Below are positions 44,401-55,216 of a stretch of 64,000 bases of DNA, one piece after another. The position numbers were made by a program, and so were the translations under genes. This DNA is from Oncomelania hupensis (lineage: Eukaryota > Mollusca > Gastropoda > Littorinimorpha > Pomatiopsidae). Numbering within the stretch: position 1 is the stretch's first letter; each line of letters starts with the position of its first letter. The notes under the pieces are model-generated. The model did not search any database and had not been told where the DNA came from. It worked only from the letters and a program-made list of their open reading frames with translations. Where the stretch lies: NCBI GenBank assembly GCA_036898135.1, contig CM072515.1, forward strand, positions 47,689,469-47,753,468, read 5' to 3'.

Positions 44401-47400
44401 ACGTAAAAGAATCCACCCTGAAGTTCCGCTACATGTCCACCAACCAATGGGCCCAGGATAAAGCCGATGCTTGACGCAGCGTTGAAATTTCCCAAAATGG
44501 ATGATCGCTTTTTCTCTGTCACCATGTCACTGAGGTAGATCCTAGAGATGCTCTGACTGTGCTTGAATATACCTAAGTAAAACAACAGATACAAAAATAA
44601 ATACAGAAATAGCCAAAACAGATAAATACATACATAAAAAAAAAAACTGTTGCTGTTGATCAGGGATTTTTAGTTTTAGACGCCACATGGATTGTTTTAA
44701 AACAACTAGAAAGGCAAAGCCCATATGAAAATTACTGCCCAGAAAAAAACAAAATGAACCGGTGGCATTGCAAAGTAATACTGACTTTGATCTTTCTATG
44801 CTCTTGACCTTGAGATGACATTGACGTCCGGCTCCAAATACACTCATGTACTATCAAATAAACTACAGCAAAAGTTGTATCATGCAAAAAAAACTGTGAC
44901 CTTGGGGTGACATTGACCTTCAGTGACTTTGACCTTGGGATGACCCTGACCCTCACATGACCTCTCATGCATGTCTGATCAAATAACCCAATGTTGTTGC
45001 ATACTGTCTCCCCCCGTTGGGGTGCCGGGGGTTTCAGTATAAATAGTATCCCCACTTTCTATAAATTTAGTGCTTTAAATTCCCACTGTCGCTGTCTTTC
45101 TCATTTGTTCTTTCTCATTCCTGCTCTGTTCTATCAATCTATACTATCTTCTTCTTCGCTAGACCAGTCACCTACTTTTTTTCTTGAAAACTCTTCCAGG
45201 ACAAGACTCCTTATTTGTGTGTGAGGTCTGTTGGATCAGCTTGGGAATATTGGATGCTTTCTGCCAGGTGGTCACTAGGGCTTCCTATGATGTTATTATT
45301 TAGCAATGTAGGCATTTTATATGTATGTGTTTTGTTGATAATTTCTAATGATGCTTGTATTCTATTTTGTTTTTGTAAACGGGGGTTTGATAAATTAGAG
45401 TATAGCCTCAGCGTCCCCTGCGTGGGATGTCTTTATTGTAAAGTGACGGGCTGGTGGAGAGCCTTCAGTTTTGCCACTAGGGTTGTTTCAGTGGATCTTT
45501 TATGCGGATCAGGGGTTATCTGGTCCTGATTTGGCTCGGAAGAGTCCGCTGGACCTAAAGCAATAATCATGTAATGTAATGTAATGTTGCATACTATGGG
45601 TTAAATAAACAGCCATTCCACTGTACGATGACTTTTTTGGGGTATAATTTTGCAAGGCCTAAAATGACCTTGACCTTCAAGATCAACGCAAAAACAACAC
45701 ATATGGAAGAACAATCTAATAATAATAATAATAATAATTTATTTTATAAAGCGCGATTCCAGACGCATGCACACACTCTCACACTCGCAGGTTAACATTA
45801 TAATCTTAAAGTATCGAGTTTAAAGGAAGGGTAAAATATGTATACTAAAAGAAAGATGTACATGTACAAGATTTAAACTTTAACACTAAGGTAAAACACA
45901 GGACAGCAATTTTTAAAAAGTTAGGGCAAAATGGGTACAGTGGTTACAAATACAATATATAAATCGCACAAGCTAAGAAATAATTGATTTTACATGCGAA
46001 TCACAAAACCAAATCAATCATCTCTAAATACAACAAGTTTGGACTTTATATATCTCATAATTTAGGATTGTTACTTCAAAGTACCTATACTAACCGACTT
46101 TGGACAGCTCCAGTGATCTTTACCTTGGAGTGAGGTTGACCGAATTTTTGTGATATGTGTGTCTCATTGATATCTATCATGCTTCAAAGAATCATAAGTT
46201 CAATATTAATAACCTAGAAAAAAAATTTGAAATTTTGTTAAAAATTGTCCTTTTTTGACTAACATTTGTAGACCCTGTGCCTTGTCCTTGAAGTGAAGTC
46301 ATTCATTCATTCACTCATCTCATGGGTATAAACCATCTTACCAAGTTTGGTTGTGATTAGTGGAAATATAAGTTTTGAGATATTAATCCACTTGCAAGTT
46401 TTGCACCGACACATGGCGGACATACAGACGGACGGGCTGGCATTTCTTTTAGAGATTAGATGTCATTTTTGGATTATTTAAGACTCATCTCGCACAGATG
46501 TGCAAAAACATGGATTTTTTTCTGGAGGGAGGAGGGGGGGAGGATGAAGAGGGAGGGTATGCTGTGTATTCGTTGAATTAAGCTTGAAAAAAAAACAAAA
46601 AAAAATTGTAAGAACCTGGCTGATACAAAACAATGCACATTTATGTCAATATTGGTTGGTGTACAAAGTAATAGGAGGGGTGGCCTCGTGGCGCAGTGGA
46701 TAAGTCGCCGGTTTCCTATGCCGAAGGTCGCGGGTTCGATTCCCGCAAGGGGCGAACGTATGTGACTTAGGTACGAGACTATTGAGGTCACCGAGGGTTT
46801 TCTCCGGGCACTCCGGTTTCCTCCCTCCCTTCAATAATGGTACAGGACGCAGTCAATATACAAATTTCAAAAATAAAAATTCGATTTTCTTTCCGTCTTC
46901 TAATAGCGATCTCCCTGCCTTTACACCACCTGTTTGAGTGATGGATGTGTGTTTGGTATGTGTGAGGGTGGATGAGACAGGTGAGCGTGTATGTTGGTAT
47001 AGGTCGCCGAGCTTTGAGCCTGAATGATTTGGGGTAAGGCGCGTATAGCATCCTGTATTATTATTATTATTAATGAAGACCCCTGCCCTGAACTAATACG
47101 TCCAGTAAACAATAATTAATGCTAATTGCTAGTGACAAAATAAAGACTCATTATGATGATGGTTATTAGACAAATTAAACCCCACATTTTCTTTCAGCAT
47201 TTATAGAAAAAATGGAATCTTGTCTCTCTGCAAAAAGATTCTGCTAAATTCTTGTAACTCTCCCGCTGTTCCTATCACCAACTTACTCAGCTAAAATAAT
47301 AACTGCTGCTGCTGCTAATGATGATGACGATGATAATGATGATCATGATGAAGATAATGATGATGGTCAGTCACTTTAACATTATTATTTTTTCTTAATT

Positions 47401-48374
47401 ATTATCATACCTAAAGGAACCCTGGCCAAGACAAGCATTAGTACAGAGGTGGCAAGACCCATGCCTATATAACCAAGCCCCGATACAGCCAGACACACAA
47501 AGAGTATCCAGTGATGGCCTGCGGTGTCACTCCAGTGGCCCTGTAATCAATACATCCTGGAGATTTAAAACCATCAAATAAATTTAAGGGGGGAATAATC
47601 AATAAATGATCTTTAGAAAGAGAGGGCAGCATGAATTATCAATGAATCAGACTGCAAGACATAAAAGCAAGAGCACACTGTGGAGCGTAATTTTTCTTTG
47701 GATCCTAAAACCAAAGGACTTTATAAAACAAAAACCATAATTGATTAATTACCAGTTACATTTACAACCTCGCCGCCTTTTTTCCATTCCCCTTAAAAAA
47801 ACAAAAAAAAAAAACTGAAATAAATGATATTTATACTTGGATGAAATAATAAAATCTAAACAAATAATTCATTAATAGTGAAAAGAAAACAATTCTTACC
47901 AAAACTGGGCTGGAAAATAACTGAATTCCACCATAGACAGACCCTGTTACACAAATATAAAACTCATTATTTATCTTAATAAAACCATAAAATAATATCC
48001 TTTTTTTTTTTACCAAAACATTTAGTTAGTTAGTTAGTTAGTCATTGTTTAAATGGCCCAGCGGACTGCAAAGAGCCGAATCAGGACCACAATTTGGTTG
48101 AAAGAGGGCTCACTCCTGATCCGTATAAAAGATCTGCTGAAACAACCCTAATGGTAACACTGAAGGCACTCCACCAGCCGGTCACTTTACAATAAAGGCA
48201 TCCCATGCAGGAGACGCTGAGGCTGTACTCTAATTTATCGATCCCCGTTTATGAAAACAAAATAAAATATCAACATTTGTTGGACTTCACCTACTCAACT
48301 TCAGACTTAAGTCAAGGGACTAAGGTATGTGCATTGTAAAACTGGCACTTAAATGCTCTCTCTCTACTCTATCG

Positions 48375-48429
<55 letters not shown>

Positions 48430-48506
48430 TTCCTTGCCTATCAATATGTTACTGTACCTTTTGAAATGGATGGATGGATGACCATTATTCAGTGAAGGAG
48501 TCAAAG

Positions 48507-48580
<74 letters not shown>

Positions 48581-51500
48581 CCTCTCACTCACTCTCTCTT
48601 TCTCTCTCAAATGGTGAAGAAGGTGGATGAACATACCAAGGATACCAGCTATGGTGGGTGAGGCACCGAGGTCTCTGGCATAAGGCAAGATCAGTGGCAC
48701 AATCATACTCACACCAAACAAATCCTGAAAGTAAATCTCCAATGTATATTGCATAACTTCATTGAACTGATCTTTAATTATTTTTTTTCGATTTAGTTAT
48801 TTTAATTGTTTATTCAGCTAAAGTAGTATGGTCGAATGTCTTTTTTCAACCACAAAACAACTACAAAATCTATTAACCCATTCCTACCCAGCCAGTTTTT
48901 AGTTTTTTATTTATTTAATCATTGTTATAACTATAGTGCATTTTCCAGCTCAAGGCACTGGCCAATAGGACCTAACTCAAGCTGCCTGAGGTCCCCGCTT
49001 GCAGCCTTTGGGTTAATCGTCTGATTACATTACATAATTGTTGCTTTAGGTCCAGCGGACTCTTCTGGGCCAAATCAGGACAGGACAACCCCCAATCCGC
49101 ATAAAAGATCTGCTGAAACAACCCTAGTGGGAAAACTGAATGCCCTCCACCAGCCAGTCACTTTACAATAAAGACATCCCACGCAGGGGACGGCTGAGGC
49201 TTCACCCCAACTTATCGAACCCCCGTTTACAAAAACAAAATAGAATACAAACATCATTAGAAATTATCAACAAAACACATACATATAAAATGCCTACATT
49301 GCTAAATAATAACATCATAGGAAGCCCTAGTGACCACCTGGCAGAAAGCGTCCAATATTCCCAAGCTGATCCAGCAGACCTCATACACAAACAAGGAGTC
49401 TTGTCCCGGAAGAGTTTTCAAGTAAAAAGGTAGGAGACTGGTCTAGCGAAGAAGACGATAGTATAGCAGATTGATAGAACAGAGCAGGAATGAGAAAGAG
49501 CAAATGAGAAAGACAGCGACAGTGGGAATTTAAAGCACTAAATTTCCAGAAAGTGGGGATACTATTTATACTGAAACCCCCGGCACCCCAACGGCCTGAT
49601 GCCCAGACAACAGCACAATCCTGGGTGACCAGATATGGGGGAGAAGGGACAAGCGCTTGCTGGATGTATTTGTGTTGCCGGCACTCACCCATCTAGAACT
49701 TGAGCATCAGGATCTTTAAAGTCTGTGCCATGGAATGCATGTGAGACCTCAGTTTATACTCTCACCTTAAGGAGTAGGGGTGCAGTCAGTTACTGAGGAT
49801 ACATTTATGTTGATATTTGTTTGGTTTTTGAAGTTGCTTTTCTACCAAGCCACTGCTGTTGGGAGAATGTAATAATATTCCTAAAGAGTGGTGAACTAAA
49901 AAAAGGTAACTTTTTATGTAATTTCTCTAATCCTGTTTTTAACTCGCAAGTTGAACAGAGTAAAATTAATTAACATTTAATTAATTACAAGAGTGTTATT
50001 TCTGTAATAATATATCCAAGATCAGTGACAATAATATTAGCTAGCTCAGAACCAGGAAATTGACATGTCTGACTTTCAAGGGTTACAATATTTCACTGAT
50101 CTATAATTTGGGAACAAATCAACACTGGTTGACACTTACATTTTGCTACAAGTAAAGCACTTACTGCTTTTAGACAATACCATGTAGTTTCAAAGCAATC
50201 AAAGCAAATCATAACATATTTTAGAATTTGTTCTTTTGGTTATTTTTTTTCCTAAGCTGACATAAAGACTTAGTAGTCAAACCTGATTTGGTCGACTTTC
50301 TCAAGAATTAATTCTTGTGCACAGCTAAAATGAAAACGGAAGTAAATAACATTGATGGATTGGCTGGAGAGAAACAAGAACTTGAACAGCTGGTACAGAG
50401 GCTTGACACCACCTCCAGAGCCTTTGGAATGGAAATAAGTGCAAAGACCAAAATGAAGACCAACAACACCAATGCCATCAACACAGACATCAAAGTCCAA
50501 GGCCAATCCCTCAACCCAGTGCATAGCTTCAACTATTTAGGAACCATTGTATCAGACAGTGGGTTTCGACAGGAAGTCCTCTCCAGGATCGCACAAACAA
50601 CTGCTGCTCTGACAAGGTTGAAGCCCATTTGGAAAGACACGTCAGTCTAAATTTTAAGGTAAGGATGCTGCTCTCCCATGTCATCTCCATCTTCCTATAA
50701 TAATAAGCTAAACATTGACCGTCACAGCAGACCTACAACAAAGAATACAAAACATGGAGATGAGGTGCTATAGAAGACTTCTGGGTATTTCCTATACCCA
50801 GCACATCATGCGACGAAGTCCCACAGACCATTGGACAACACGATGACATGCTCACAGTGGTGAAGAAACTGAAACTCCGAATATGTGGCCACGTCACCAG
50901 AGCATCAGGCCTTGCAAAGATTATCCTGCAAGGCACGGTGCAAGGAGGCAGAAGAAGAGGAAGACATAAAAAGATGTGCGAGGACAACATCCCAAGAAGG
51001 GACTGGCTTGACACTGAGCGAAGCCATGAGGGTTGCTGAGGACAGAGAAAGATTAAGTACGCTGGTTTTAAACGATCATCTATGGTCATGGTGCCCCAAC
51101 GACCTTCGAGTTACGGGATAGGATAGGAAATCTCTAACACCATCAGAACCTGGAAACAGATAACCCCATCGCATACTTTGTTTCCAACGGGTCTACGTCG
51201 TTGGACCAGTAATTATTTTAGGTTTGACTTTAACTTTTAGTCACTCTGCAGTGCTTACAAATAAGCTTATTATATGCTGCCGGCTACATTTCTGCAACTC
51301 CGAACACAGGCTGTGAAGTCTCGTATTTCGTAGGCCTCAATTACAAACTAGACATACGCGTACATAATATAGGAGGCCTACGAGTTTACAAACTACAAAG
51401 ACGAAAAAAAAGATTTCAGAGCCTATGCTCCGAATCAGTTTTAGTCCGATTTTTTCAAATTACTTGTAAGTGAACAATTGTTTGAATTTTAAAAATCTTA

Positions 51501-51594
51501 CCAAAAAGCCACTAAAATAGATCAGCCATACAGGATTGATAAAACTGTTGTTTTTCTCCCGAAGCAGACGATCTTTCCCATCTGCTCCCGCCAT
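41434..51594 (-). CDS. MFSD9: MFSD9-like major facilitator transporter, complete, 8 exons
   Basis: Minus-strand exons in coding order: 51594-51502, 48724-48637, 47943-47900, 47540-47411, 44572-44363, 43585-43361, 42877-42741, 41838-41434. All junctions are GT-AG and phases match, giving 1332 nt and 443 residues. The start is MAGADGKDRLLREKN. Landmarks shared with MFSD9: DLFGVSMIVPLILPYARDLG, GASPTIAGILGSVYGGIQLF, the MFS motif-A loop GHWSDTAGHHW, ARVPLGIFKHSQSISRIYLS, NAASSIGFILGPLVGGHVAE and GASPSVIGYMMSYSGTMSAL. Family proteins are multi-pass transporters with about 12 helices; the substrate is not settled. The loop between halves (43585-43361) is hydrophilic. Introns hold LINE, SINE and R600 insertions. 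The gene looks intact. Length is close to vertebrate MFSD9. Confidence 0.93.
41915..42460 (-). pseudogene. LINE family A 3' fragment (minus), in MFSD9 intron 7
   Basis: (GGATA)n tail at 41916-41935 on the minus strand, then the same 3' sequence as 14466-15000 (accacagatgatcg, aaaccagtccattctcgaat). Frames are broken. Confidence 0.8.
42925..42990 (+). repeat. SINE family S 3' end
   Basis: Contains gctgccttgagcagcccttt and aaagtgctacataagaatg, the 3' end of family S, in an MFSD9 intron. Confidence 0.6.
43586..44362. other. MFSD9 intron 5, nothing recognised
   Basis: AT-rich intron of 777 bp with no repeat family that I could match. The neighbouring intron (42878-43360) holds a TTA microsatellite at 43321-43347. 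Confidence 0.7.
45006..45584 (+). mobile_element. R600 retroposon copy E with target-site duplication
   Basis: A 579-bp copy. Head ccccccgttggggtgccggg then gtttcagtataaatagta; end gtccgctggacctaaagc plus (ATGTA)n. Exact 11-bp flanks TGTTGCATACT (44995-45005, 45585-45595). Confidence 0.87.
45718..46010 (-). repeat. LINE family C 3' end fragment (minus)
   Basis: (TAA)n then tttattttataaagcgcgat tcc, matching the 3' end of the minus-strand LINE at 58846-60112. It is inserted in the half-site repeat. Confidence 0.6.
46675..47080 (+). mobile_element. tRNA-derived SINE (family T), full length
   Basis: The tRNA-like head (46680-46755) has an A box tggcgcagtggata and B box gggttcgattcc with a perfect T-stem (gcggg/cccgc). 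CCT lies in a nine-base anticodon loop, so it is tRNA-Arg-like. The acceptor stem does not pair, so it is not a functional tRNA. The body includes gagggttttctccgggcact and ends caggcg-type DNA with (ATT)n. It lies in MFSD9 intron 4. The rest of that intron to 47410 has only CAT/GAT-rich DNA at 47310-47370. Confidence 0.85.
48021..48285 (-). repeat. R600 3'-half fragment (minus)
   Basis: (TTAG)n tail, then ggcccagcggactgcaaaga and tcactttacaataaaggcat, in an MFSD9 intron. Confidence 0.8.
48377..48585. repeat. Two (TC)n microsatellites
   Basis: TC runs at 48377-48425 and 48513-48585 separated by ~87 bp, just beyond the donor of MFSD9 exon 2. Confidence 0.95.
48905..49790 (-). repeat. SINE family S (minus) split by an R600 insertion
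   Basis: Tail part 48905-49025 and head part 49596-49790 (cctgatgcccagacaaca, aggatctttaaagtc, cagtttatactct) are one family S copy in reverse, separated by R600 copy F. Confidence 0.75.
49026..49595 (-). mobile_element. R600 retroposon copy F (minus)
   Basis: Reverse copy from aattgttgctttaggtccag to tactgaaacccccggcacc. CTGAT flanks both sides (49021-49025, 49596-49600), part of a decayed duplication. The tail on the minus strand is (ATGTA)n-like. Confidence 0.82.
50335..51122 (+). pseudogene. LINE family A 3' fragment (plus), in MFSD9 intron 1
   Basis: Encodes NIDGLAGEKQELEQLVQRLD, FNYLGTIVSDSGFRQE, IAQTTAALTRLKPIWKD and, after frame breaks, RICGHVTRASGLAK and GGRRRGRHKK. It ends in (GGATA)n at 51115-51126. 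49791-50334 and 51130-51501 show nothing else. Confidence 0.82.
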
Positions 51595-51714
51595 CTTGAA
51601 AGATTCTACTGAAATTAGATGGGGGCAGCCACATTTATTACTTTTTGTGTGTGGACATGAAACAACAAACAATATGTAATTTGATAAAATATATAAAAAA
51701 CTGAACACAACACA

Positions 51715-51740
51715 CAAAAATTTTTCAATTTATCTTTATT
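51715..51740 (-). promoter_or_regulatory. Candidate poly(A) signal of the 55-aa gene
   Basis: AATAAA on the minus strand at about 51735-51740 (tttatt on plus). It would end the 3' UTR ~130 bp upstream of the MFSD9 start codon, so the two genes are packed head to tail. Confidence 0.4.
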
Positions 51741-52490
51741 GGTTGCTGAGAAATTGACAAAACAAAAAAACGTCTTTTCAGCATGATCGGGCTTAAATTT
51801 GCCACTTTTAAGATATCCTCAAAACCAAGGGATTGTAAAAACAAAACTATACATGGCAGACATATCACAATTACCACATCATTACATCTTATTACTTTGT
51901 ACAAGCTTATTTTTTTCCAAACCCATGCAAGCAACAGATAAAAAAATACAAGATCTTGTAAATGGCTTTCCGTGTAATTTACGCGATGGCAAAATGACTC
52001 GCGTCACTCATAATGACCTTCAAAATGGTTATATCTCAGCCATTTCTTGACCAATTTCAAAAATTTAAAATGCCCCATTATCAGGATTCAAATGCCTACA
52101 ATATGCAGCACAACACAATGCAAAGAATTCAAATGTACTTTTACACCTCACACATGTTCCCCCCCCCCCCCCCCTTCCCTATGGCAAATCGGCCGAAACA
52201 TAGTTTATTTAAGGTCCAATTTCAAAAATTTAAATATGTTACTCAAGCAATCAGTGTATTTAAACTTTTTTATCATATTCCCCAGTTAAAAGCATACACA
52301 TTATCATTTATATCACCCCCCACCCCACATTCTTAAAATGAAGAATTCAAACACTTTGCGTGGAAAGTCTTTTCATCAGTTTGAGTTTCTTCAGCCGGGC
52401 CCGGTTGCGGCCCACCTTTTTCTTCTCTTACCAAGCACTCAAAGCCAAAGGCTGACAAAAAAGTTTGTTTTTCTTTTCCTTCATCTTGTT

Positions 52491-53310
52491 TTAATTTTTT
52501 TGAGCAATTTTGTCTGCTTTATTTTTCCTTTTCTTCGGCTTCCCCTCAGATCGCTGCTTGTCGGCCATGTTTAATGTTGGGTTGTTGTCAGTCTTATATA
52601 GCCAATCTGGAACAGTGAAAATAAACAAGAGTTCAGTAATTATAATGCTTTCCATCGATTTTGATGATGAAATATTTATATAAAAAAATACACATATATA
52701 TACATACATACTTTGGAGGATGGAGTGCTTTTTAATTTATTTAAAAAATAAGCTTTAATTATCAATATCATTGTGCCTTTATGAAAAACAACAACTAAGC
52801 CTATACACTGTCAACGCATTAGCATTATTTTATATAAACAAGGCCTTATTTCTTTCAATGTTTACATAGACATGGACTTCAAACTAGGCCTACGCTAACT
52901 TCGAACACGTTCGCGCCCTACTTTCGGTTTGTTCACAAGTACGACTCGTCGTTTTAAAGTTCGTTTTTATCATGTTTATCGTCAGAAAACACAAGTAAAA
53001 CAAATGAGCATGTTCGGAAGACATTATATTAACACCTTTGAGCTCTGAACATATCGAAATTTGACCGATGTGCTTGGAATCAAACTCGACTTGAGTCGAA
53101 GGGTAAAACTTGCACTAGTTCATAAAAGTGTGCTTGCCACGTTATGAAAATGCTAAGTTACTAGCTCTAAATCACAAAACAAACTATCACAATTGGCAAA
53201 ATAATGCAAACAATACAACAAAGAATCATTTTCAATGAAAGAAAAGTGCACTCCTTACCTAGATCGTTTTTGATGCGGCTCAGCATTGTCGTGTAATCCA
53301 CAGTCGCCAT
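52491..53310 (-). CDS. Small two-exon gene, 55-aa basic protein
   Basis: Exon 1 is 53310-53259 (MATVDYTTMLSRIKNDL), donor gtaagg, phase 1. Exon 2 is 52606-52491 after gttccag and completes the Asp codon, then WLYKTDNNPTLNMADKQRSE and a Lys-rich tail ending KIAQKN. The splice join is exact, and the ATG lies in a good context (cagtatggcg). The protein has a short amphipathic N-terminal half and a basic C-terminal half, with no signal peptide or membrane span. I do not recognise the family; conservation in related genomes would decide whether it is real. The intron 52607-53258 and the 3' UTR hold nothing recognised. Confidence 0.72.
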
Positions 53311-53324
53311 ACTGGCTTCACACC

Positions 53325-53440
53325 ACAAAGAGCAGTTGAATCAGCCAATGGGTGGCCTCGGTTGAATTGAAAGCTCAAATTCCCTATTAGAGTTATCGAC
53401 GTTCTGATTGGCTAGAATGAAAGATGAGACATCGGGCTTT
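53325..53440 (-). promoter_or_regulatory. Promoter region of the 55-aa gene with CCAAT boxes
   Basis: Inverted-orientation CCAAT motifs lie 35 and ~100 bp upstream of the ATG (agccaatggg at 53343 and gattggct at 53407). The segment 53441-54010 holds no gene. Confidence 0.4.
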
Positions 53441-54011
53441 CAGAAAAGTATAGGGTTTGGGGGGTTATTTTTACAATTTATCGGAGAAATTTGCGATTCT
53501 TTTCTTTGAATTGTATTTTTGAAACGTTAAATTTAAAAAGTACATGACTGCTGCATATCAAAATGAAGGTTAATCTTTCGTCAGCAAAACTGTGCTATTT
53601 TTAGACGTGTAGTGTGTATAGGGAAATTGAGCTAGGCGATAAAAAAGAGAGTGCGCGTTCGGAGTTTGCCGAAGTTTGAACCAACACCGCGCGTACTGCA
53701 GCGGGAGGGCATCTTTTATAAATTCATAAAAAATTAAAGATCGATCCTATAGCATTAAAATTGACACAGCTGAAAAGAGTAATGATTGCTTTTATTCACC
53801 ATGTGTTTCTTTAGTTGTAAATTTATAGTTTTATAGTTTTTTTCCCACATTGATTGGGTGCCATTTTTGGCTCTGCGGCAGCTCGGCTGACTAGTGCAAG
53901 TCCAAACTGCCCGCATCTACTGAAATGCAGAGTTACTTCCCGTCATGGATTCTTCAATGCACAGGCGCTTGTATCTGGATACGCGTCTCTTCCATGCTTC
54001 CTGTAGCTTAT

Positions 54012-54015
<4 letters not shown>

Positions 54016-54093
<78 letters not shown>
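54016..54093. repeat. (TC)n microsatellite
   Basis: About 39 TC units. Confidence 0.97.
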
Positions 54094-54097
<4 letters not shown>

Positions 54098-54253
54098 CCC
54101 ACCAGTCCACTTCCATGGAATTTTAGGATGGAATTTTATTACGGAGTTCCATAAACCACTGGCGCTTGGACACGCGAGCCCCGATATCTGTGATGCGTAA
54201 ACATAGGCGCTCACGTGTCCAGGTACAAGCGCCTATGCCATGGAGGTATCCAT

Positions 54254-54255
<2 letters not shown>

Positions 54256-54314
<59 letters not shown>
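54256..54314. repeat. (CT)n microsatellite
   Basis: About 29 CT units ending in tatag, which is a good splice acceptor for the frame that follows. Confidence 0.97.
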
Positions 54315-54318
<4 letters not shown>

Positions 54319-54319
54319 T

Positions 54320-54683
54320 CTGTGGTCAAGTTCTCCATTCTCAACAGAGCAACGTTACACCACGTCCATCGGATGAATCACGGCAAAATCTAATGCTAAT
54401 CCAAAAGCCCAAGCCACTGTATTCGGCGGTCGTGAGAGGTTCCAAATCGTACGCACCCACCTTGTCGCCTGCTGTTCCCCGCCAAAAGTTACCACAGCCG
54501 CTGTTAAACAACCCTGTGAGGCCCATGTCAGCGCACAATAGTCAACTGAATCGTCAGCAGCAACAGCAACTGCAGTTTCACAATGAGACACCTTTAGACC
54601 TCTCTAATCAGAGTCATTCCTCACCCCTAAACGACAAGGAAAAAAGCATACTTTTTGAATACCTTGTCCGACTCCTAAACTAA
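54320..54683 (+). CDS. Open frame of unknown origin, ~120 codons (LINE ORF1 tail or host exon)
   Basis: The frame following the CT tract encodes Gln/Ser/Pro-rich sequence (PKPLYSAVVRGSKSYAPTL, LNRQQQQQLQF) and ends FEYLVRLLN-stop at 54683. It lies 530 bp upstream of the LINE ORF2, so it may be the C-terminal part of its ORF1, but the PHD/RRM-like signatures of the ORF1 at 22216 are absent. Composition is coding-like. A host terminal exon using the acceptor at 54318 is the alternative. Confidence 0.4.
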
Positions 54684-54944
54684 ATGTTTCTAGGTCTAAT
54701 AACCTGACTGTAGTTTATTTTTAATGGTGAATAACGTAGGTGCAGTCAACTTTCAAACACGACATGCATAGCCTACGCTCAAACACAGAACACTTTTGTA
54801 CTCGATCCTCTCCCCTCCTTTTCATTATGTACAGCCAAACTGTAACATTTCTGATAACATTCTTGAGCATTTATTCTTTGTGATAGAAACCCTTGTGTAA
54901 CCTTAAATTTGTAATAGTATATATTTTATATTATTAGGTTTTGT

Positions 54945-54950
<6 letters not shown>

Positions 54951-54986
<36 letters not shown>

Positions 54987-54998
54987 GCACACACACAT
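54951..54998. repeat. (CT)n(AC)n microsatellite
   Basis: About 10 CT units then about 13 AC units, between the frame ending at 54683 and the LINE ORF2. The remaining spacer DNA is AT-rich. Confidence 0.93.
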
Positions 54999-55216
54999 TG
55001 TATTGTGATTTGATATTCCCATCTACTGACTCTAGTATTTGTTGTTAATTTTAATTGCTTATGCCAATTCCATTTTAATTTAATATATAATTATATTGTA
55101 ACTGTTCTGATTCTTTTGCACTCATCCATACCTCCTGTCTCCCAAATACTTTTATTTTTTACATTTACTTTTTCTGTTAAATCTCCTCTCCCAATCCCTG
55201 TCCACCTTCCTCCATT

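Larger units (their letters stand above)
44660..46530. repeat. Half-site-rich dispersed repeat, copy 2
   Basis: Homologous to 7770-9660. TGACCTTGA occurs at 44805 and 45665, with degenerate forms at about 44891-44960. It is interrupted by R600 copy E (45006-45584) and by a LINE 3' fragment (45718-46010). The right part ends accaagtttggtt and gacatacagacggacgg. Confidence 0.75.

Noticed and set aside
46680..46755. tRNA-Arg gene
   Set aside because: A and B boxes and T-arm are good, but the acceptor stem has several mismatches and the anticodon loop is nine bases. It is the head of a SINE with a shared body elsewhere.
48364..48754. Arg-Glu-rich frames
   Set aside because: Translations of (TC)n microsatellites; only 48637-48724 is coding, as MFSD9 exon 2.
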